64,000 nt of DNA, from the NCBI GenBank assembly GCA_002812745.2, contig NCSJ02000001.1:248001-312000 (forward strand). The letters are read 5' to 3'. The stretch comes from Scytalidium lignicola. Lineage: Eukaryota > Ascomycota > Leotiomycetes. The notes beneath the pieces were generated by a model. That model worked only from the letters and a program-made list of their open reading frames with translations, had not been told where the DNA came from and did no database searches. A program made the position numbers and the translations under genes. Shown one piece after another: positions 56,224 through 64,000 of this stretch (position 1 is the stretch's first letter; each line of letters opens with the position of its first letter).

Positions 56224-57131
56224 TCACGCCTGCGGCCTGTTTTCTTCTTCTTGCTTCATAACATGTGAAAATGGAAGCTTTATAATCCAGACCAGACCTC
56301 CGAACACAGCACCCGCTGCTGCTGCAGACTTATATTCGCAGATGTGATAACCTTTAGTAGGGGGTCAGAAATCTCTGAATTTCGAATTCAAAATTTGTCA
56401 ATGTTTAAAAGTTTCGCTGCCTAGTGAACGTACCATGATTTTGAACTACTCGTGCGAAAGTGTACCCGGATGGAGCGTCCCAGCCTATAGATCCAATTGT
56501 GACAACAGGCCCTGTTCAGAACAGTTAGTAGTCAAGTTGAAGATGAGGTCGATATTGTTGAAACAAACCAGTTGTCTGCAACATCACCGTTCCAACCATT
56601 AGCGGCGCACCAGCAGCAGCAGCTATAATAAGTGCATTGGGTGCTGTAACTCAGTAACTCCCATCTTCAGTCACCTTTGTTTCAGCCATGTCGGGGGTAC
56701 ATGCTTTGACCCAGAACCTCTTGGCTCATTGCCAGCGTAACAAGCACAGCCGCCCCAAAAGTTGAACTCACAAACACCAATAAAACATGGATGAAGACGT
56801 TTCTGGAAGTAATGGATATAAGAATTGACGGATTAATGATTCCGGACTTTATAAGACCTCCAAATGCACGTAATCTGAGGATTCGAGCTGTAGTCGAGCT
56901 CCCCTCGACTTGCGCTCCAGTAGCGGCTGCTGCAGCGCCTGCGGCGGAACTGATGCCGATATAGATGACTCAAAGCAGAAGATGGATGACGGCTATAATT
57001 ATTAATATCATGATCATGAAAGTGAGATTAAAATGGATAGATGCTACATACCATATGCGTAGATGTCAAACTCTATGTATTCAAGTCAGCGAGGCGTAAC
57101 CTGGTCAACGAAAAGTCCTACCTTCATCCAT
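56224..57131 (-). CDS. Small multi-exon membrane protein, 189 aa, unknown family
   Basis: I found this by joining exons, since no single frame is long. Exons are 57131-57122 (MDEE), 57072-57052 (FDIYAY), 56968-56711, 56643-56569, 56511-56434 and 56351-56224. Every junction has GT-AG ends (the last acceptor is AAAG) and all six phases agree through 190 codons to a TGA. Intron 4 contains CTACTAAC, a classic branch point, before its acceptor. Hydrophobic stretches are the Ala-rich start IGISSAAGAAAAATGA, NVFIHVLLVFVSSTFGAAVL, NALIIAAAAGAPLMVGTVML and SAAAAGAVFGGLVWIIKLPF. The charged tail is KQEEENRPQA. It is likely an integral membrane protein with three or four helices. I know no function. Two exons of 10 and 21 nt make it easy to miss. 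Confidence 0.68.
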
Positions 57132-59222
57132 ATTGTAGAATAAGGTGTAACTTTCTCGGGAACATCCTTTTTTTGATTGCAACCGTACTATAGAAAATGT
57201 TAATAAAGTTTTAATTAATCTGTAATAAAAATGGCAATCACTTATATAAATTTACAATAAGCCTCAAAAGGCCCCCCAAAAGCCTCAAAAAGCAAAAATA
57301 CTTTCATATCTATGATCCTACCTTGGCATTGGTTTTCAGAGGGTTTTCTTTTGTGTACTGCCTCAACACTGCCCACGCCTTCAGCCTTAGGCCAACGGAG
57401 AAGGAGGAGAAAAGATTAAAAATAATAGTAGAATTAGAAAAGAGGGCATTAGATGTCTTGGTGGCGGTTTGGGTTGCAAGTATTTGGCAAGACGAGAGAA
57501 GAGAAAGAATGAAAGAAGAGAGGGCGGAAAAGAAGGCCGGGGAGAGGAAAAAGAGAGAGAAATAAGGGCAGCTGCGTTCAAGGTTACATGATGGTAAGTG
57601 GAATATGGTAGATTAACAAAATAGTGAGGCTAATTGGACTCTCCGTCTAGTTAAGGAAGCATTAGGAATTGGCTATGTGGTGAGGCCTGGTCCGAGGAAT
57701 GATGGGCCGCCCACTATTGGCGAAAATGGGAGAATCAAGTGGTCGTAATAAGTAGTAATCAAATGTTAATGCAAAGAGTTTGATAAAATATAATGAAGCT
57801 AGATTGACACTGTTCTGATGTCTCTAAATTTCCCTTTGATATATCCTCGGAAGCCGTAGATATGGTCATTTATTATAAGCTTTTACCACGGAAACTAATA
57901 TCAATTCCCTCCATCACAGCTAGAAACTATCTTTATATAAAAATCTTGGTAGGTCTCTTGGTTGATGAGGCCGGAACGGCCCCGTGCGGTAGCAGTAGAG
58001 CTATTTTCTTGAAGCAGACTGGGAGAGGGTTTGTCCATTAATAAATACAATAGGTACAGACCCATTCAACTAAGTATTGATCTTGTGGAGCCAACCACTA
58101 CTTACAGATTTACAAGCACACTTATTCATAGCCATGATCTCCAATTGTAAGTGTACTAGAACTTGTAACTTTTAAGCAACAAGCTCACATCTACCGTAAC
58201 GACCGTTGATACTATAATAGAGTAAGAAGGATACGAAAGTTGATTAACTAGGTTGATGAATAAGCATAACGAGGTGGCAAGGAAACCGGTACAAGTGTTA
58301 ATATGATATTTCATATATTATAAATTAGTCATTATGATTATGTATCCAATACTATCTTCGAGGAAATAGTAGTGAATTCACTTACGACGGCACGATAATA
58401 TAATTTAGAGTCACCCTAGTTTAATGGTGTATAATATAGAATCTGTGTGAATTGGGTAAAGTGAATTTGGAGGGATGGAAGGACTGCTGTGATAGCAAAT
58501 AAATATGTTAGGGGTTAAGATGCTTGATAACCGGAAGAGAAAGTAATGATGGACCAAAAACACGTCTATCTGACACTCATACTAGAATATTAGTCTATTT
58601 CTAAATCTAATATTAAATCTTTGATAGTTTATTAATAATATTATGATAATAAAACTTTGAACAGATCAAATTTCTTCATTGAATAATAACACCTCTTTCC
58701 TATATATTTGACGTCTATATAATCATATTTACACCTATTCCTGTCACATACGACCATAGACTGAGGAATACTGGGCATCCCGTCCGCTCTGCCATACATA
58801 AGCCTCAGATCGGGAGATCAGTAGTTGGGTCGGTGACGACCAGCGAATACCTTCTGTTGTATGTTTTTATTAGGTTTATTTTTTTGGTGGTTGGGGACGG
58901 AGTAGAGGTAAGATGCGGATGGACAGGAATGAAATACGATAATTATTCACTGATCATTTGCAAAGATTGTTATTTTTAGATAAGTAGGCATATTATAAAG
59001 TTTGACCATCAGTCGAGTCCATTTTGCAACACGGCTCTTTAAGCTCTCAGCTTCTACTTCTCATTTAAACCTCTCCGAAGTACTTCAGGCTTGTCANTTT
59101 TTTTTTTTAGCTCTTCATTTTGGAACCCATTTTTTTAGGAGAATTATTTATCTTGCATTCTTCCCAAATTCCCTATCTTTCTCACAATACACTNAAAAAG
59201 TATCTCCAAAAAGCAATGTTAT
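57132..59222. other. Long gene-poor spacer
   Basis: About 2.1 kb of AT-rich DNA. A purine-rich frame at 57323-57565 encodes Lys/Glu-rich low complexity without an ATG. Ambiguous bases sit at 59097 and 59194 beside T and A runs. No supported gene. Confidence 0.5.
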
Positions 59223-61360
59223 TTACGCCTTCCTCTCCTTAACCCACATCGGAATTCCATCCTTAGGTTTAGCAGTTGTTGACAAGACCTGATACGCTCT
59301 ACCACCATAGGCCTCAATTTCTTCTCCAAACATTTGCGGCTTCCTCCCGAGTCTTTTGTCCAACTCATCATATGCCGCTGCAAAGTCAAACCGTCGTACA
59401 ATCGCAGCCAGCACGACTCGAGACTCCAACATGGCGAGTTCTTGGCCAATACAGTCACGGGAACCCTTTTCAAAGGGACGGAAGGCGCTCTTGTCTATTT
59501 GCTGGAAAGGGGAATTCGGGAGGAAGCGCTCAGGCATGAACTTGTGCGGTTCAGGGTAGTGCTCTGGATCATGCATCAATACGCTGTTTGCTACCCAGAG
59601 CATGCAGTTATCAGTGGGGTAGAGATTGCCATCCTTGCCTCTTAGCATCGTTCTTGCACAAAAAATGCTGTCAGTGATGGTGATTCAGAGTAGATAAAGA
59701 AAATCTAGAAGGTAGAAAAATCGAGTAGGAGAGGGGTAGAAAAACGAACCCAGATGGTGCTTGTCTTACACTACTTGCAGGTAAATAATATCTCAATGTT
59801 TCCTTAACAAGGGCAGTGGTATATACTAGGTCATTGGCTATTCGAGGATTCTCTTTAAGCCGTTTAGTGGCATCCCTAGGATCGTCTCCGAGGACAGCAT
59901 CATGCTCTGCTCGAAGTGCTGCGAGAACCTCCGGGTTACGTGAAAGTTCGAAAAGGGCATACTAAGATACGTGATATTAGTATTGAATTACATGGCGATG
60001 AAACAGGTGCGAGTGCAGGTATTGGATACTAACCGTGATGGTGGAGGAAGTAGTGTCATGACCAGCAAAGATGAATGTCTTGACGCTGCAAATAGTTAGC
60101 TAAAGTATATAAAGGTGCTAGGATAGGTAAGCTTGAAGAATAACGTACTTATCTCTCATTAGCTCCATAAAATCCTTTGTCGCCTCCCCAAGTTTCCCAC
60201 CTCTCTTCATATGTTTCGCCATTGCAAGATCAAAAATAGCATTACTCTCACTTGTTTGCGCTGGATTTTCTCTCAGAACCTTCCACCTTTCATTCAACAT
60301 CTTTGTAATTGCAGTATTTGAAACCCAGTCGTAATATCTGTATTTCGCAATTCTCCATAGGTTCAGACGTTCAGGAGATATGTCCGCCATGCTACGAGTT
60401 TGTTTCGCGCCTTGAATTATGGCAGTGATCACTGGATTTGGTGAGTCCGTCTGAGCCTTGAAATCAAGTCCTAGAATGGCATGACCAATTATATCAACTG
60501 TAACGGCAGCAGCGAGAACTTCTATACTAGCAACAAACCCGCCTTCTCGAGCAAATTTGGATAATCGATCAGCGAACTTTTCGGATTGTTCCGCCATCAT
60601 TGGCACCATGCTGAACAGGTTTGCCTGGGAGAATCCCGTGTTGAACATCGTTCTGACTTCCTTCCACTCATTTCCTTCCAGAACTACCATTCCTCTCCGT
60701 CCAAAACTTCGGCCGAAATCCTTGATTACGATGGGATGCTTTTTGAAATATGTGCTTGAGGACTGCGTGACTTGTGTTGCAACATCGTTACTGCAAACTA
60801 CAAGAAGAGGGGTGGATTGAATTGGATAGAGGTCAACGTAGAAAAGACCATATTTTCTGAGATCATAGGTCTCGCTGAGGTAATTCATCGCTAGTTGGTT
60901 GTGAGCATCGAGGGGGATTTTGGTAGCTGTCTCCGCCATGATGGGGATGTGTCCTAGCAGAAAGCTGTGAGGGAAGCCTGGCTGGATGCGATAGTCAGCG
61001 TTTGTACTATATGTACACTTGACTTCAGACAAAAAGACTTACAAGGTTGTGCATTCGGATTCGACGGATAATAAATCTGTACATGAACGTTGAGATCCAC
61101 GCGGCAGTGAGGGCCAGCACTGTGTATTCGGCCGTACAAGTGCCATCTTGGCTATAGAGCATCCATTCATGATAACCAGCCAGCGCAAGCACTGGAATCG
61201 ACAGTGGCAGATAGGTAACCTGCAGTCGCAGGAGCAGAGCGAAGAATACGCCAACGACAGTATGCGATTGTATAAATGGATGGACGTATACTGGTACCGG
61301 TATTCCAAGTACAATTGAGGGCTGGTCTCCGAGAGGAATGAGGGGTTTTGTGGAATTCAT
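59223..61360 (-). CDS. Cytochrome P450 monooxygenase
   Basis: Microsomal haem-thiolate oxygenase. Five exons, 61360-61043, 60981-60149, 60085-60034, 59961-59750 and 59652-59223, join in phase to 614 aa. Exon 1 encodes two or three N-terminal hydrophobic helices (VVGVFFALLLRLQVTYLPLS, AEYTVLALTAAWISTFMYR), so the protein is membrane-anchored and longer than the common 500 residues. The oxygen-binding I-helix is FIFAGHDTTSST. The K-helix is ALVKETLRYY (ExxR), MPERFLP is the PERF-type motif, and the haem loop is RPFEKGSRDCIGQELAM with the ligand Cys near residue 539. The last acceptor is CAAG rather than CAG. The nearest neighbours are not obviously biosynthetic, so its substrate is open. Confidence 0.92.
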
Positions 61361-62017
61361 CGCTATTCAGAATCTGCACTCCCTGCGAAATAATGGTCGT
61401 CGCCACTGCACGAGTACGCTGCTTATTATGGTATAAGTGATAAGTTAGAAGTTACTAAAGATGTAGTGGACGACCCCTAGTTTTAGGCGGACAATTTCCT
61501 ACTCTTTTGTTAAGGATAGCTAACGTAAAGGCATTACTGTAACTTTTTGTGTGGACATCTCAGATAAGGTGCTGACAACACGTTAGTTCAGAGAGGTCGA
61601 AACCGCAACAAACAAACAAGCAAACCAACCAGCTACAGCGAGCTAATCGTCAGCACTTGCGGCGCAGACCAGTAGAAGTCAAATGTCGCCGTGTAAGCTG
61701 ACTATCCAACTATTCAATCTCAGCTGCTATCGCGTAAAGGCGGCCAACCTTAGTCTCATATTCGTCTGTTTCGGATCAAGTGGACTTACACACTACTCAA
61801 CAGTAATGGCATGGCTGCTTACGCTGGAGCCGAGATTGCCATCCAAGGACACTTTTAGACAATCTCAAGAAAATAACGAACACGGTCTAGTTACTGTATG
61901 ATGCATACTATTAAGAGCCTCATAAAGTTTTAGAAAATAAGCATTGTATTAAATTATCATTATCTCAACAGAAACACGTATCCAACGGAAATCTCCTTAA
62001 GAAATAGAGGGTCTTGT
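61361..62017. other. Spacer upstream of the P450
   Basis: About 650 bp with the P450 promoter. The frame at 61683-61901 is not protein-like. No other feature seen. Confidence 0.5.
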
Positions 62018-62383
62018 CTACTTCGCTAACATTATGTTCAACCAAACCAACAAAACATTAAGTGAAACTATCCAAAGAAACACCGACTCCCTCGATTGTG
62101 CGGTGAGGCAAAAGCTAGACACACATCCAGTCATGGTTGCACGCCTTCTCATACAAAATTCAAAGATGCCCCAACTCCAACAAGAGTTGTAGCCTAAAAA
62201 CCATTCCAGGAGTTTGATTGCTAACATAAAGGAGAGGAAGACTTGAGAAACGGTCATGGCCTTGCGAACCCAATAGCGATAGGGGTAAACAAGACCTCTA
62301 AAGCGATCCAAATGTAATGTTGGAAAGAAATAGGTGCTCCAAGAAAGAGGGCGGGTAGAAGAGGATTTATTATTTCCGGCCAT
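62018..62383 (-). CDS. Possible small membrane protein
   Basis: An ATG-initiated frame of 121 codons (start 62383, MAGNNKSSSTRPL) has an aromatic-rich front (WSTYFFPTLHLDRFRG), a likely transmembrane helix (TVSQVFLSFMLAIKLLEWFLG) and a second one near the end (SVFLWIVSLNVLLVWLNIML). Length and a true ATG make it more plausible than most short frames here, but I recognise no family and it could be chance. Confidence 0.3.
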   Translation of the reverse strand: MAGNNKSSSTRPLSWSTYFFPTLHLDRFRGLVYPYRYWVRKAMTVSQVFLSFMLAIKLLEWFLGYNSCWSWGIFEFCMRRRATMTGCVSSFCLTAQSRESVFLWIVSLNVLLVWLNIMLAK

Positions 62384-64000
62384 TTCGATAAAGATATATG
62401 ATGTTTATGTGCTGTGAAATGTCTCGTGGATTGTTAAAAATGCGACTATACTGATTTCAAAAAGAAGAGTATGTAACCTGGGAACGGTTAGAAGTATTTA
62501 TGCTTGTGAGGACACGATGCAATCTGTTTAACAGATCTAAACTAAGACATCATTGAACAAATTCTTTTATGAACAGGCGATGAATTATTGACAAAGACAG
62601 TGAACTCTTCTTACAGCCTAACAAAAACCTCTTTGAGGCACTGAATATCTCTAAAAAATAAAAAATTGGTGTGCGCCACAATAATTGCTTTGTGATACAT
62701 TTGTAAACAAAAAAGTCTTCGTTGCAACTGGGAGCTAGTCTAGGTACCATCCAACTGTTCACTGCTGGCTAACACGAAGCAAGTAACTAACCAAATATAA
62801 TTAACTAATCTGATTAGTGTAATTCAAGATGGCTAATTATATTATAGATTTCTTGATAATGATGAGATACCTGATAAAGGGGGTGTATGCAACGGTGGTC
62901 GATTGTCTTTAATTGAATGGCTGGTGAATCAGGAATTTTAATTCTAATTTATAAAGGAAACAAACTTTTGGGCTAATAATCTTTGTCGCAGTACAATGAA
63001 TGCGCCTAGTCATACCTAATAAAAGCATATCTTTGACGGATCCCTTTCCTTGAACACTTTTTTTAGCATGCCCTCTCTACCTCGGGCAAAGCCACCTTAG
63101 ACTAGCAAGAATTGACATATGCCCCTACAGATACATCAACGAATAGAAGTATCATCTCTGAGGCAGCAAGCCTTTAGCTTTTGAAGATATTGATTTTCAT
63201 ACTTCTTGTTACCTGCAATGTGACGCCACTCCATGGATGTCTATGCCCGCGGACACTCAAAGCATATGACTGATGAATGCCGAAGCGCTTTCTAATATAG
63301 GCTCAATTGCACCATCAACCCGAATTATTCCATACTTAGCGAAGTTTGCAATGGAGACTTGAAGATTTGATCGGCGCTTAGGTGTCGACGCCTATTGTCT
63401 AAGGTATAAATATCTGAATAGAACCCGCAATACCAGGAAGGCCCTCTTCCACAAAGAAGAGTTGCATCGCAACTTAGAGGGCCTTTTCAGCAACAAAATC
63501 CATCACAACGAACTGCTATCTCTCAACCGCACAGCGGATTAAAGTCAGTTGGTTCTCTGCTGCCATCCAGAATTGATTCCTTCCAACAACGCAGTCATTC
63601 TCAACTAGGTAGAACCTTTCGAAAATGCAGAACTCCGCCTTCAGGTAGTGCATATCAACAGGGAAGCACTTTACAACCAACTGCCACTTTGTTGCAAGGT
63701 GGTGCATCCCATGTTTCCCATATCCGTACTTCCGTATCTATTTGGAACGTAAATTCTTTTGCCACAGTAGTAACCAGAAGCTCCTAGTCCAACCGTCTCT
63801 AGAACTAGGCTTGCCTGCTTTAAGCTCAATCCCAGAAGTCTCACGAGAAGCAATATTGTCTCAATTTCAAGAAACAAAAGTAAGTAATATCATATCATTA
63901 GAGCTTCAATGAGACTATCAGTTTTAGAATATAAAGCCCATATATTTTGCTACTTAGCCAAGCCCTTAACTCCAGTTAGCTTTTAATGTAATCGATCTAG
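62384..64000. other. Right-edge spacer
   Basis: About 1.6 kb without a supported gene. Short minus-strand frames at 63516-63707 and 63671-63877 overlap and do not resemble known proteins. A structured hairpin lies at 63438-63485. Confidence 0.45.
63438..63485. repeat. Three-way-junction-like inverted repeat
   Basis: AAGGCCCTCT (63438-63447) and AGAGGGCCTT (63476-63485) are exact inverses. Between them lie two small hairpins: CTTC-6 nt-GAAG (63446-63449/63456-63459) and GTTGC-ATC-GCAAC (63461-63473). The 48-nt segment could fold into a closed stem with two arms. Whether it is transcribed is unknown. Confidence 0.55.

Noticed and set aside
57323..57565. 80-codon plus-strand frame rich in Lys and Glu
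   Set aside because: It begins at TTG, has no ATG until near the end, and is low-complexity from a purine-rich tract.
63516..63877. Two overlapping minus-strand frames as a secreted small protein
   Set aside because: No signal peptide, no consistent splice, and no recognisable family.
1..64000. tRNA or rRNA genes, CRISPR arrays, plasmid origins
   Set aside because: No tRNA-like box pattern, rRNA-like conservation or regular repeat-spacer array was seen; the DNA is eukaryotic.

Overview
The window is nuclear DNA from a filamentous ascomycete (Pezizomycotina). The signs are short GT-AG introns of about 45-90 nt, at least five Zn2Cys6 regulators, MFS transporters, a heterokaryon-incompatibility (HET) gene, a LysM remnant, and Mutator-like and piggyBac-like transposon relics. 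Genes are loosely packed with AT-rich spacers and many are broken, so this looks like an accessory, fast-evolving region. I derived exon structures by hand from splice motifs and reading-frame continuity. No homology search was possible.

Region 1 (0.5-11 kb) looks like a compact sugar/polyol catabolic cluster. It holds a LAD/sorbitol-type zinc polyol dehydrogenase, a dihydroxyacetone-synthase-like transketolase and a xylose-reductase-type aldo-keto reductase. Two related ARCA-type regulators flank them, one lacking a visible zinc cluster. Immediately downstream (11.3-17.2 kb) are a broken GH78 rhamnosidase, a GC-rich intronless ADP-ribosylglycohydrolase-family gene and an alpha-glucoside permease, so the carbohydrate theme may extend to 17 kb.

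Region 2 (17-27 kb) is mixed: a MULE transposase fragment, a metallo-beta-lactamase-fold hydrolase, and a divergent Zn2Cys6 regulator/SDR pair whose shared promoter carries three CGGCCG palindromes. A piggyBac-like relic, a small ankyrin-like gene and a single-LysM fragment follow.

Region 3 (27-39 kb) is the best candidate for an undescribed system. It is a secondary-metabolism-like cluster with a DHA1 MFS exporter, a Baeyer-Villiger-type flavin monooxygenase, an NRPS-like A-T-R carboxylate reductase divergent from it, and a large Zn2Cys6 regulator. The enzyme pair suggests acid to aldehyde to formate-ester chemistry. One splice reading of the monooxygenase puts a stop codon exactly at its fingerprint tryptophan.

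Region 4 (39-50 kb) is a graveyard: an AIF/AMID-like pseudogene, a monocarboxylate-transporter-like gene with one in-frame TAG, its divergent-looking regulator with a frameshift, a DUF6594-like relic bracketed by inverted LTR-like repeats, and a HET gene with two TGG-to-TGA changes plus loss of its first core motif.

Region 5 (50-64 kb) has an uncharacterised 365-aa protein, a four-exon HExxH protein, an FMN-binding/ferredoxin-reductase-type flavoprotein whose apparent frameshift coincides with an ambiguous base, a kinase fragment, a six-exon small membrane protein that simple ORF calling misses, and a complete cytochrome P450.
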